From the NCBI GenBank assembly GCA_963810945.1, contig CAWEPI010000008.1, positions 806,001-870,000 on the forward strand: 64,000 bases of DNA, in the 5' to 3' direction. This DNA is from JAOUEA01 sp963810945 (GTDB lineage: Bacteria > Actinomycetota > UBA4738 > HRBIN12). Every line of letters starts with the position of its first letter. The first letter of the stretch is position 1. Shown one piece after another: positions 51,833 through 60,105 of the stretch. The notes under the pieces were generated by a model. It saw only the letters and a program-made list of their open reading frames with translations, did not search any database and was not told the origin of the DNA. Both the position numbers and the translations under genes were made by a program.

Positions 51833-54679
51833 TCAGCGAGGCCCCCGCGCGTCTTCCTCTGCGGCCCGCCGGAACCGGGCGGCGGCCTCGGCCCGATCCC
51901 CTCGGCGCTCCGCCACGCCCGCCAGCGCCCGCCAGACCCAGCCCGCGAGCTGGCGCTCGCCCAGCTCCTCCGACATGCGCACGGCCTGACGCAGGTCCGT
52001 CTCGGCCTCGTCCAGGTGACCCCACTCGCGGTACGTGATGCCGCGCTCGGCGAGCGCGTCGGCGAGCTCCCAGCGGGCACCCACGTCGGCGAAGATCTCG
52101 ACCGCGCGATCCAGCTGCACGACCGCCTCCGCGAAGCGCCCGGAGTCCTCGAGGACGCGGCCGCGCTGCGTCGCGATCACCGCCACGCTGAACTGATCGT
52201 CCACCTCCTCGGCGAGGGCGCCGGCCTCCTCGATGAACGCGGCGGCGCCCTCCGGGTCGTTCAGTTCCGCCCGGTTGATCGACAGCGAGGTGAGCGCCCG
52301 CACCTGCGACCAACGGTCGTCGTGCTCCCGGGCGATGTCGAGGGCCCGCAGCCAGATGGGCTCGGCTTCCTCGTACCGCTGGCGGGTCCACGGCACCCAG
52401 CCGGCGAACAGGAGCGTGCGCGCGACCGCCCAGGGTTCGTCGAGCGTCTCCGCCGCCGCGAGCGAGCGGTCGAGCAGGCCCTCGGCCTTGTCGACGTCGG
52501 CCTCCACGTTGATGGCGACGTCGCCCAGGAAGCGCAACGCGAGCGCGAGCGTCCACGCGTCATCGAGCCGCGTCCCCAGCTCGACCGCGTCGGTCAGCAC
52601 CGCCGTCGCCTCGGGGTACTCGCCCAGCCAGTACCGAGCCTCGCCCATCCCGGCCAGGACGTGCGCCTCGCGCACACCCCAGCCCTCGTTGGGTCCCGCC
52701 ATCTGCAGGGCGCGCTCGTAGTAGTCGACCGCCGATCGACTCTCCATCCGACGCCGGGCCCGGTCACCTGCCGCGGCGAGGGCGTCCGCCGCGCGCTCGG
52801 GCATCGCGCGACCGTCCGGGTCGAGGTCGAGGGCCGCCTTCGCCGCGCGCTCCACGTGGTCGGCGGCGTAGGTGGGGTGTCCGGCCGCGCTCAGCGCGTC
52901 GGCGACGCGGAGGTGCAGCTCGAGGCGCAGGCGTTTCGGGAGGCTCGCGTAGGCCACCTCGCGCAGGGTCTCGTGACGCATCCGCCAGCGCAGCGAGGTC
53001 CCGCGCGTCGCCTCCTCCCGCACGACGATCTCGGCGTCCTCCAGGTCCGTGAGCTCCTGGACCCCGCAGGCGGCCACCAGCTTGGCCTCCTGGAGGTCGA
53101 ACGCGTGGAGGTAGACGGACAGGCGCCGCGCGAGATCCCGATGATCGGGTGGGAGCGCGTCGAGCCGGGCCGCGACGACCGCCTGCACGGTGGGGGGGAG
53201 CCCGGTGCCGGTGCGCGCGCCCGGCTCGGCATCCATCACGGCGCCGGTCGACTCGACGATGTAGAAGGGGTTGCCTCCGGTGCGGGCCGCGAGGGCCGCC
53301 GCCTCGGGGTCGTCGAGCGCGCCGCCGCTCGCCTGGCGGGCGAGGAGGGTCGCGTCGTCGGATCCCAGCGGCTCGAGGCGCAGGGCCAGCTGGTTCACGG
53401 AGCGGGTGCCCCACGCCGGGCGGACGTCCGCGAACTCCGGCCTGGCGGTGGCGAGGATCATGACCGGGCCGGGACCCTTGCTCGCGCGAGCCCCCAGTCG
53501 CTCGACGAGATCCACCATGGGCGGACGGAGGTCCTGGAGGTCCTCGAACAGGAGCACGACCGGCCCCTCCACCCCGAGCGCCTCGACCAGGGCGAGGAAT
53601 CCCGCGCGGACATCTTGGACGAAGGCCGACTCGTCCTGGCGTTCCTCGACGAGTCCCAGGAGCAGGCCGAGCCGATCGGTCATCCGCGCGGGATCCTCCA
53701 CCCCTTCGACCGGGTGCGCTTCGAAGAACTCGCGGAGCCGGCGGAGCGTCTTCTCGCGCGGATCGTCGCGGTCGATCGCCACGGCGTCGCGCACCATCGT
53801 GGCCGCCGGCGCGTAGGTGGCGCTGTCGGCGGCCGCGTACCCACGGCCGGAAAGGACCCTCGTCTCCGGGCCGAGGCCCGCGATGAACTCGTCGGCCAGA
53901 CGCGATTTGCCGATCCCCGGCTCGCCCATCACCGTGACGAGCAGCGGGCGCCTCGTGGCGACCACGCGCGCGAAGCCGTCGCGCAGGATCGTGAGCTCGT
54001 TGCCGCGCCCCACGAACGGGATCGTGCGACGCACCGATCGCCCCGTCAGCCCGTCGACCGGGTAGGCGACGAGGGGTTCGTCGAACCCCTTCGCGGACAC
54101 GTCGCGCCGCTCGCCGAAGGTGGCCGAGTCGCGGGCGAGCGCGTGGGCGGTCTGACCGATCAGGACCTGACCGGGCTCGGCCGCCGTCTGCAGGCGCGCC
54201 GCAGCGTTCACCACCGTGCCGGTCACCAGCAGCTGGCCCGATGGTCCCACCCCGGTTGCCGCCTCGCCCGTCTCGATCCCGACGCGCACCTCGAGCAACT
54301 CGGACAGGTTCAGCTCCGTGCACAGATGTGCGACGCGACCGCGGATGGCGAGGCCCGCGCGCACGGCGCGCAGGGCGTCGTCCTCGTGCACGGTGGGGAG
54401 GCCGAACACCGCCATCACGGCGTCCCCGATGAACTTCTCCGGCTGCCCCCGGAGCGCGCGCAACTCCTCCGTCACCGTGTCGTAGAAGCGTCCGAGCACC
54501 TCGCGCGCGCGCTCGGCATCGAGACGCTGAGACAGGCCCGTGGAATCCACGAGGTCGGCGAAGAGCACCGTCACGACCTTGCGCTCCTCGGTCCCCAACG
54601 TGCCCGCCACGGGTGCGCCGCAGTTGGCGCAGAACCGCGCGTCTTCCGGGAGCGGATGGCCACAGACCGAGCAGGTCAT
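51833..54679 (-). CDS. Adenylate/guanylate cyclase-AAA ATPase-TPR multidomain regulator
   Basis: This 948-residue protein is a paralogue of the 10697 gene: zinc ribbon (Cys3, Cys6, Cys17, Cys20), cyclase domain (about 33-215; Asp42 in LFADLVDST, second Asp in FIGDAVMAVFG), STAND/AAA domain (GEPGIGKSR; VVLLFEDLQDL), then TPR repeats (about 560-945). Both cyclase metal Asp residues are present. TATCCT (complement of 54686-54691) is 6 bases before the ATG (leaderless). Ligand and partners unknown. Confidence 0.9.
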   Translation of the reverse strand: MTCSVCGHPLPEDARFCANCGAPVAGTLGTEERKVVTVLFADLVDSTGLSQRLDAERAREVLGRFYDTVTEELRALRGQPEKFIGDAVMAVFGLPTVHEDDALRAVRAGLAIRGRVAHLCTELNLSELLEVRVGIETGEAATGVGPSGQLLVTGTVVNAAARLQTAAEPGQVLIGQTAHALARDSATFGERRDVSAKGFDEPLVAYPVDGLTGRSVRRTIPFVGRGNELTILRDGFARVVATRRPLLVTVMGEPGIGKSRLADEFIAGLGPETRVLSGRGYAAADSATYAPAATMVRDAVAIDRDDPREKTLRRLREFFEAHPVEGVEDPARMTDRLGLLLGLVEERQDESAFVQDVRAGFLALVEALGVEGPVVLLFEDLQDLRPPMVDLVERLGARASKGPGPVMILATARPEFADVRPAWGTRSVNQLALRLEPLGSDDATLLARQASGGALDDPEAAALAARTGGNPFYIVESTGAVMDAEPGARTGTGLPPTVQAVVAARLDALPPDHRDLARRLSVYLHAFDLQEAKLVAACGVQELTDLEDAEIVVREEATRGTSLRWRMRHETLREVAYASLPKRLRLELHLRVADALSAAGHPTYAADHVERAAKAALDLDPDGRAMPERAADALAAAGDRARRRMESRSAVDYYERALQMAGPNEGWGVREAHVLAGMGEARYWLGEYPEATAVLTDAVELGTRLDDAWTLALALRFLGDVAINVEADVDKAEGLLDRSLAAAETLDEPWAVARTLLFAGWVPWTRQRYEEAEPIWLRALDIAREHDDRWSQVRALTSLSINRAELNDPEGAAAFIEEAGALAEEVDDQFSVAVIATQRGRVLEDSGRFAEAVVQLDRAVEIFADVGARWELADALAERGITYREWGHLDEAETDLRQAVRMSEELGERQLAGWVWRALAGVAERRGDRAEAAARFRRAAEEDARGPR

Positions 54680-54701
54680 CGACCCAGGATAGTGCGAGCC
54701 G

Positions 54702-54884
54702 GTGACGTGTCGGCCGTTCGAGTCGCCCGTTCATCCCGGCGGTGCCGAGGACAAGGTGCTGGTGCTTCCCGGCGCAGGGTTCGAGATGCCGGGCTACTTC
54801 CGGATCTCGCTCACCGGGACCGAGGCGATGTTCGATCGGGCCTTGCCCGTCCTCGAGCGCGCCATCGAGGAAGCGACCGACTAG
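54702..54884 (+). pseudogene. Aminotransferase C-terminal fragment (remnant)
   Basis: The 60-codon frame ends in EDKVLVLPGAGFEMPGYFRISL followed by MFDRALPVLERAIEEA, which is the last helix-strand unit of class I/II PLP-dependent aminotransferases. No lysine site or upstream aminotransferase sequence exists in the 22 bases to the divergent cyclase gene. It is most likely a decayed or rearranged gene end, left after the neighbouring insertion or deletion. The listed start is not expected to be used. Confidence 0.65.
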
Positions 54885-55011
54885 CGCCCCGGACCTCTGG
54901 ACCTCCGGACCTCCGGCCTACGGGACCCGGGCCCCGCTGCCCGGGTCGGACACGACCCTGCGCGGTTACATGGCGGTGACCGATCGAACGTCGATGCGAG
55001 GAGGGATGGCC

Positions 55012-55428
55012 ATGTCCACCATGCAGGCAGACATCCTGGAGAAGCTCGACCATGCGGAGGAGGCGTTCACGGTTCGCCGGGTCTTCGGCGAGCCCTTCGA
55101 GAAGGACGGCGTGACGGTGATCCCGGCGGCCAAGGTGCAAGGAGCCGTCGGCGGAGGCGGGGGCGAGGGCCCCGAGGGCGAAGGCGGCGGCACGGGGTCC
55201 GGCTTCGCGATGAACACCAAGCCGTTCGGCGTCTTCGTGATGCGCGACGGCGACGTCTCGTGGCGCCCGGCCGTCGATGTGAACCGCATGATCCTGGGTG
55301 GTCAGATCGTCGTGATCGTGGCGCTCCTGCTGGTGCGTGCGATCGTGAAGACGCGCTCCCAGGCGAACACGTTGTCGATGCTGCGGAACCTCGTGAAGGC
55401 TCGCGCGGATGCGGGCGCCTCGGTGTGA
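55012..55428 (+). CDS. GerW/YtfJ-family protein
   Basis: This 138-residue protein has the GerW-family signature: LDHAEEAFTVRRVFGEPFEKDGVTVIPAAKVQGAVGGGGG, a Gly/Glu-rich loop, FAMNTKPFGVFVMRDGDVSWRPAVDVNR and a C-terminal hydrophobic helix. Family members occur in spore formers and also widely in non-spore-forming actinobacteria. ATG 55012 is chosen: GAGGAGGG lies 6 bases upstream. Function here unknown; it may act at the membrane. Confidence 0.86.
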   Translation: MSTMQADILEKLDHAEEAFTVRRVFGEPFEKDGVTVIPAAKVQGAVGGGGGEGPEGEGGGTGSGFAMNTKPFGVFVMRDGDVSWRPAVDVNRMILGGQIVVIVALLLVRAIVKTRSQANTLSMLRNLVKARADAGASV

Positions 55429-55458
55429 AGGGGATCGGCCCTGCTCGACGAGGCGCTG

Positions 55459-55491
55459 CTGACCGGGAGGTGATGACCGGCGCGCGGTCAG
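55459..55491. terminator. Candidate hairpin between GerW-like and beta-lactamase-fold genes
   Basis: CTGACCG (55459-55465) pairs with CGGTCAG (55485-55491) with an 18-base GC-rich loop. It lies between two convergent genes and includes the stop of the minus-strand gene, so a bidirectional terminator is plausible. The stem is short; confidence is low. Confidence 0.35.
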
Positions 55492-56567
55492 TCGGCTCCC
55501 AGGGCCAGCCGCGCGACGGCGTCGATGTCGTACTTGGTCGCGTTGCCCATCACCGCGATGCCGAGGCCACGGGACGGATAGATCCGGATCACGTTGAAGA
55601 AGCCCGCCCCCCCGCCGAGGTGCTCGACGAACGGCGGATCCGCATCGCGTCGGTCCGCGGGACGGAACCACCCGAGCCCGAGGTCGAACCGCCGCCCCTG
55701 CCAGCGGATCTCCCGCATCTCGCGAGCGGAGGTCTCGTTCAGGATGCGTACGCCGTCGATCTCTCCGTCCTGAAGGTGCATCCGTACGAAGCGTGCGGCG
55801 TCGGCGACCGGCCCGACGAGCCCGCCGTAGGCCTGCCCGTCCAGGAGGAAGCGGTTGAAGGAAACCCATCGGCCCGACGTCGGCCCGAGCACCCATCGCG
55901 GGAGGAGCAAGCGCATCGGGCTCCGGCGCGGGTGATACCCGGTCGCGTCGGACGCCTCGTCGGTCGCCGGGTACGTGAAGCCGGTGCGCGACATCCCGAG
56001 CGGTGTGAGCACCCGGGTGGCCACGATCTCGGTGAACGGGCGCCCGGCGAGGTTCGCCATGGCAGCGCCGAGGGTGAGCGTCCCCAGGTTCGAATAGCTC
56101 GAGCGCGTGCCGGGCGCGAACCTCAGCTTCCGGTGCTTCGCCAGGAGTCCGTCGAGGAACGCGTCCGGGTCGGGAGGCGTCTGATCCGCGGGGTGGATCC
56201 AGGTGACCGGGATGGGGTTCGACAACCCGGCGCTGTGGGACAGGAGGTGCCGCGCGGTGATCGTGGCCGCGGCATCGGCCGGGCGGAGGTGACGCATCTG
56301 GGGCACGTGGGGGGCGACGGGCGCGTCGAGGTCCAGCACGCCCTCCTCCACGAGCCCCATCGCGGCGGTCGCCGTGACGATCTTCGTCATCGAGAACCAG
56401 GGACAGACGCTGTCCGGCGTCATGGGGCGGTCTGCGGCGAGATCGGCCGACCCCACGCCCGCCGAGGCGTGTAGGCCGTCGAGGCCGACGATCTGTACCG
56501 CGACCCCGGGGACGCGCTCGGCAACGACCTCGCGAACGCGCTGTTGGAGACTGACGTCGGTCGCCAA
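55488..56567 (-). CDS. Serine hydrolase, beta-lactamase/class C PBP fold
   Basis: This 359-residue protein has the SxxK motif in WFSMTKIVTA, the YxN motif in SYSNLG and HLGGG near the C-terminus (KTG-equivalent). It fits the class C beta-lactamase/esterase family, which includes EstB-type esterases and D-aminopeptidases. Start is TTG 56567 with GGGAG upstream; the longer frame to 57227 overlaps the lipoprotein gene antisense. No signal peptide is seen, so it is probably an intracellular esterase. Confidence 0.85.
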   Translation of the reverse strand: MATDVSLQQRVREVVAERVPGVAVQIVGLDGLHASAGVGSADLAADRPMTPDSVCPWFSMTKIVTATAAMGLVEEGVLDLDAPVAPHVPQMRHLRPADAAATITARHLLSHSAGLSNPIPVTWIHPADQTPPDPDAFLDGLLAKHRKLRFAPGTRSSYSNLGTLTLGAAMANLAGRPFTEIVATRVLTPLGMSRTGFTYPATDEASDATGYHPRRSPMRLLLPRWVLGPTSGRWVSFNRFLLDGQAYGGLVGPVADAARFVRMHLQDGEIDGVRILNETSAREMREIRWQGRRFDLGLGWFRPADRRDADPPFVEHLGGGAGFFNVIRIYPSRGLGIAVMGNATKYDIDAVARLALGAD

Positions 56568-56739
56568 GGTGCTCCCTTCGCGATCGTGGCCGCGGCCTCC
56601 GGCGACCGCGCCGACCCGCAGGAGTCTAGCTCCCGGACGCCGGCGGCACCGTCGCTCCGGCGACCGCGGGGCCCAGGGCTGAGCGGTTACGCTGGGGACG
56701 TCAGTCGCGAGCTGCTCCGACAACAGGAGGGGATGTACC

Positions 56740-57216
56740 GTGCGTCGTTCGTGGATCGGCTCCACCGTGTCGCGCTTGGCCGTGATCGCCCTGGTGACCG
56801 TGGCGGCCGTGGCCTGCAGCTCCTCGGACTCGGGGAGCACCAGCAGCACCCCGCCGGCGTCCGTGACCGTCTCGGGCGCGGCGGCCGATGGGTGCGCCGA
56901 GGTCGCGGCACTCAAGGATTCGCTCACGGCGCTGACGCAGGTGAACGTCGGTACCGACGGTCTCGCCGCGCTCGACGCGGCCGTCGCGACCGTGAAGAGC
57001 AACCTGCAGGCGGCAGCGAGCGCGGTTTCCGCCGACCTCAAGCCCTCCGTCGACCAGGTGCAGACGGCGGTCGACCAGCTGGAGACGGCGCTGCAGGGCG
57101 TGACGTCGAGCAACTTGGCCGCGTCGGCGACGGCGATCGGCACGGCGCTCGCGGGCGTGGGGACCGCCTTGACGAGCTTGTCGTCCGAGCTGAGCCAGAA
57201 GTGCCCCGGTAGCTGA
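56740..57216 (+). CDS. Small exported lipoprotein
   Basis: This 158-residue protein has a signal peptide with lipobox AVAC (Cys26), a Ser/Thr tether and a helical domain of heptad-like repeats (ALKDSLTALTQVNVG, LKPSVDQVQTAVDQLETALQGV, SLSSELSQKCPGS) that should form an antiparallel coiled coil. GTG 56740 has AGGAGGGG upstream; TACGCT near 56689 is a possible -10 box. No known family is recognised; a cell-envelope structural role is likely. Confidence 0.8.
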   Translation: MRRSWIGSTVSRLAVIALVTVAAVACSSSDSGSTSSTPPASVTVSGAAADGCAEVAALKDSLTALTQVNVGTDGLAALDAAVATVKSNLQAAASAVSADLKPSVDQVQTAVDQLETALQGVTSSNLAASATAIGTALAGVGTALTSLSSELSQKCPGS

Positions 57217-57235
57217 GTCTGATCCACCCCTTGGT

Positions 57236-58270
57236 ATGGAGATCGGGGTCTACACGTTCGCGGAGCTGCAGGAGGATCCGCACGACGGTCACATGATCAG
57301 CGCCGAGCGACGGATGCGCGACCTCGTGGAGGAGGCAGAGCTCGCGGAGCGGGTGGGGCTGGACGTGTTCGGGGTGGGGGAGCATCACCGCGCCGACCTC
57401 ATCGTCTCCTCGCCCGCGGTCGTGCTGGCGGCCGTGGCCGCACGCACCGAGCGCATCCGTCTCACCAGCGCGGTCTCCGTGATCAGCTCCGACGATCCCG
57501 TCCGTGTGTTCCAGGACTTCGCCACCCTGGACCTGCTCTCCGGCGGGCGCGCGGAGATCATGGCGGGGCGCGGCTCGTTCACCGAGTCGTTCCCGCTCTT
57601 CGGCTACGACCTGCGCGACTACGACGACCTCTTCGACGAGAAGCTGCGCCTCCTGATCCAGCTCCGGGAGGAGGAGCACGTGAGATGGACCGGTCGCCAC
57701 CGCCCTCCCCTCGACGGTCAGGGCGTGTACCCGCGGCCGCTGCAGGAACCGTTGCCCATCTGGGTGGCCGTGGGCGGGGCTCCCGAGTCGGCGTTCCGCG
57801 CCGGGACGCTGGGCCTGCCCATGGCGCTCGCCATCATCGGAGGGATGCCCGAGCGGTTCGCGCCGTTCATCGACCTCTACCGCGACGCCGCCCGCCAGGC
57901 CGGTCACGAGCCTGCGCCGTCGGTGAGCATCAACTCGCACGGCTACATCGCGGCGACGTCGCAGGAGGCGCTCGACGAGTCGTTCCCCTACGCCGCCTCG
58001 ATGATGAACCGCATCGGGCGTGAGCGCGGGTGGCCGCCCATGACGCGCGAGCAGTACGACGCGGCCGCCACGCCGCGCGGCGCCAACTTCGTCGGCTCGC
58101 CGGCGGAGGTGGCCGAGAAGATCCTGTTCCAGCACGAGATCTTCGGCCACGACCGGTTCCTCGTGCAGTTCACCGTGGGGTCGATGCCGCACGAGAAGGT
58201 GATGCGCTCGATCGAGCTGCTCGGGACCGAGGTGGCCCCCATCGTGCAGGGGGCGCTGGGCGACGGTTAG
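57236..58270 (+). CDS. LLM-class flavin-dependent oxidoreductase
   Basis: This 344-residue TIM-barrel enzyme of the luciferase-like family has AERVGLDVFGVGEHHRADLIVSSP, TSAVSVISSDDPVRVFQDFATLDLLS, GRAEIMAGRGSFTESF and LPIWVAVGGAPESAFRAGTLGLP. GVGEHHR is typical of the CE1758-like/FMN-using subgroup. It is 20 bases after the lipoprotein gene on the same strand. ATG 57236 is the natural start. Substrate unknown. Confidence 0.9.
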   Translation: MEIGVYTFAELQEDPHDGHMISAERRMRDLVEEAELAERVGLDVFGVGEHHRADLIVSSPAVVLAAVAARTERIRLTSAVSVISSDDPVRVFQDFATLDLLSGGRAEIMAGRGSFTESFPLFGYDLRDYDDLFDEKLRLLIQLREEEHVRWTGRHRPPLDGQGVYPRPLQEPLPIWVAVGGAPESAFRAGTLGLPMALAIIGGMPERFAPFIDLYRDAARQAGHEPAPSVSINSHGYIAATSQEALDESFPYAASMMNRIGRERGWPPMTREQYDAAATPRGANFVGSPAEVAEKILFQHEIFGHDRFLVQFTVGSMPHEKVMRSIELLGTEVAPIVQGALGDG

Positions 58271-58321
58271 GCGGGGGCTCGTTCTCCTCGACGGCTCCAC
58301 GCCCGGCTGGGCACCGCCCTC

Positions 58322-59116
58322 TCAGCCGGTGAAGAACGCCTCCAGCACCGGCGCGAGCACCTCGGGGGCGGCGCCGTGATCCTGCCCCTCCAGCGTGCGC
58401 CGCTCGGCGCGGGGCAGGATGGCCGCGAGCGCCTCCACCGCGTTGCGTGCCCACGCCGGACTGTTGCCTCCGTCCATCAGGAGGGTCGGCACCCTGCTCG
58501 CCGATGCCCACGACGGCGGGAGCGGCCGGCCGGCCATCTGGTCACCCATGACCATGCCGTCGTAGGCGATCGTGTGTGCGAGCGCCTCCAACCCGGGCCA
58601 CATCGGGGCCTGGCGCATCTGCTCCACCATCTCCGGCGGCACGCCGACCCCTTCGATCATGAAGTAGGCGACCGCATCGCCGCGACGGTCGGCGGCCACG
58701 AGTTCCTGGAGATGCCTCACGTAGTCGTCGGGCACCGGCGGGCGGCTGCTGTCCACGATGAACGGCGGCTCGTACAGGGCCAGCCTCGGGACCGGGAGCC
58801 CGCCGGCGACGGCCTCGAGGGCGAGCGCCGCCCCGGAGGAGTGCCCGAACAGGAAGGCCGATCCACCCGCCCCCTCGATCAGCGCCGCGAGATCCTCGAT
58901 CTCGCGCTCGACGGCATACGGTGGGGTGTCACCGCTATCGCCGCGCCCGCGGCGGTCGTAGGCGAACACGGTGAAGGTCGGCGCCAGCAGCGCGGCCAAC
59001 CCGACCGCGGCCTGCCGGTCGCTCAGCGCGCCCCCCACGAGGACGAGCGCCGGCCCCGCGCCCGAACGATCGAACGCGATGATCGTGCCGTCGGCGGAGC
59101 GCACGGACGCGGACAC
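58322..59116 (-). CDS. Alpha/beta hydrolase
   Basis: This 264-residue hydrolase has an oxyanion loop near VGGALSDRQ, the nucleophile elbow GHSSG (Ser near residue 93), Asp in LLMDGGN and His in EGQDHGA. The cap region is short. It is the last gene of the ArsR-headed operon and starts one base after the preceding SRPBCC gene stop. It might act on the product of the FAD oxidase; this is inference. Confidence 0.9.
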   Translation of the reverse strand: MSASVRSADGTIIAFDRSGAGPALVLVGGALSDRQAAVGLAALLAPTFTVFAYDRRGRGDSGDTPPYAVEREIEDLAALIEGAGGSAFLFGHSSGAALALEAVAGGLPVPRLALYEPPFIVDSSRPPVPDDYVRHLQELVAADRRGDAVAYFMIEGVGVPPEMVEQMRQAPMWPGLEALAHTIAYDGMVMGDQMAGRPLPPSWASASRVPTLLMDGGNSPAWARNAVEALAAILPRAERRTLEGQDHGAAPEVLAPVLEAFFTG

Positions 59117-59117
59117 G

Positions 59118-59624
59118 TCAGTCCTCCTCGTGCCGCGTCTTGAGGTGCGCGGCCAGCCGATCGAAGAAGATCAGCTCGCCCCGCATCGCCCTCGAGTACT
59201 CGTCGGAGCCGAGGTTGCCCCCTCGCTGGGTGAAGGTCATCCGCGTCCGGCCACCCCCGATGTCCTCGAGGACGGCCGTGAGCACTTCTTCTCGTTCCGA
59301 GTCGGCGAGGGTCGGATCGGCGATGGTGAGCGCCACGCGCTCGGGCTCGACGACCTCGACGAAGCGCCCCGAGAACGGGATCTCGATCCGATCCGGGCCG
59401 TGGATCATGATCAGGCTCCACGCGCCTCCCGGCCGCGGATCCGACGTGAAGGTCTCGAGCGGGATGGACGATCCCTCTTCGCCGAACCATGCGGCCATCC
59501 CCTCGCGCTCGATCCAAGCCCGGAACACATCTTCGCGGGGGGCGTCCAGGATCCGGACGATCGTGATCCCGTCTGCGTCGGAGGTGGCGGAAACCACGCC
59601 CTCCGGCGGTATCGCGTCACTCAT
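59118..59624 (-). CDS. SRPBCC/AHSA1-family protein
   Basis: This 168-residue protein has TIVRILDAPREDVFRAWIEREGMAAWFG at the start, PRPGGAWSLIMIHGPDRIEIPFSGRFVEVVEPERVALT in the middle and EDIGGGRTRMTFTQRGG near the end, typical of the AHSA1 (Aha1-like) START fold. It ends LKTRHEED. Such proteins bind hydrophobic ligands and often sit next to ArsR regulators. It is co-transcribed with arsR, the FAD oxidase and the second SRPBCC gene. Confidence 0.9.
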   Translation of the reverse strand: MSDAIPPEGVVSATSDADGITIVRILDAPREDVFRAWIEREGMAAWFGEEGSSIPLETFTSDPRPGGAWSLIMIHGPDRIEIPFSGRFVEVVEPERVALTIADPTLADSEREEVLTAVLEDIGGGRTRMTFTQRGGNLGSDEYSRAMRGELIFFDRLAAHLKTRHEED

Positions 59625-59646
59625 CTCGCGTCTCCCCTCACGTGCC

Positions 59647-60105
59647 TCACGGTTCGGTGTCGTGCCTGGTCTTGATGACGCGCTGCAGCGTATCCACGTA
59701 GGTGGGCCAGCCGCCCATGAACGAGTCGCGATCCGCCTCGGTCTCGAAGCCGGTCTGGACCATGGTGAGGAGCGTCTTGCCGTCCTGATCCTCGAAGGTC
59801 ATGGTCATCTCGGTCTCGATGCTGCGGCCCCACTCGGCGATGTCCATCCGGTGCAGGAAGACCAGCCGACGCGGGCGATCGACGACGGAGTAGGTACGCG
59901 TCTCGGTGTCCGCCTCGCCGCCCTCGGGTCCCATCACGTAGACCGACGTGCCGCCCACGCGCACGTCGGTCTCGGTGCGATGCACCTTCCAGTCGCTCTG
60001 TCCCGAGCCGTGCAGCTCCTCCTGCGTGTCGGCGTCCACGAAGGCGTCGAAGACCTCCTCGGGCGTCGCGTCGAAGAGCCGTTCGATCCGCAGTTCGTAA
60101 CTCAT
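59647..60105 (-). CDS. SRPBCC/AHSA1-family protein
   Basis: This 152-residue protein has ELRIERLFDATPEEVFDAFVDADTQEELHG, VGGTSVYVMGPEGG, RRLVFLHRMDIAEWGRSIETEMTMTF and TLLTMVQTGFETEADRDSFMGGW, matching AHSA1-type proteins regulated by ArsR. ATG 60105 overlaps the FAD oxidase stop by 4 bases. It ends VIKTRHDTEP, similar to the other SRPBCC protein's LKTRHEED. Confidence 0.9.
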   Translation of the reverse strand: MSYELRIERLFDATPEEVFDAFVDADTQEELHGSGQSDWKVHRTETDVRVGGTSVYVMGPEGGEADTETRTYSVVDRPRRLVFLHRMDIAEWGRSIETEMTMTFEDQDGKTLLTMVQTGFETEADRDSFMGGWPTYVDTLQRVIKTRHDTEP

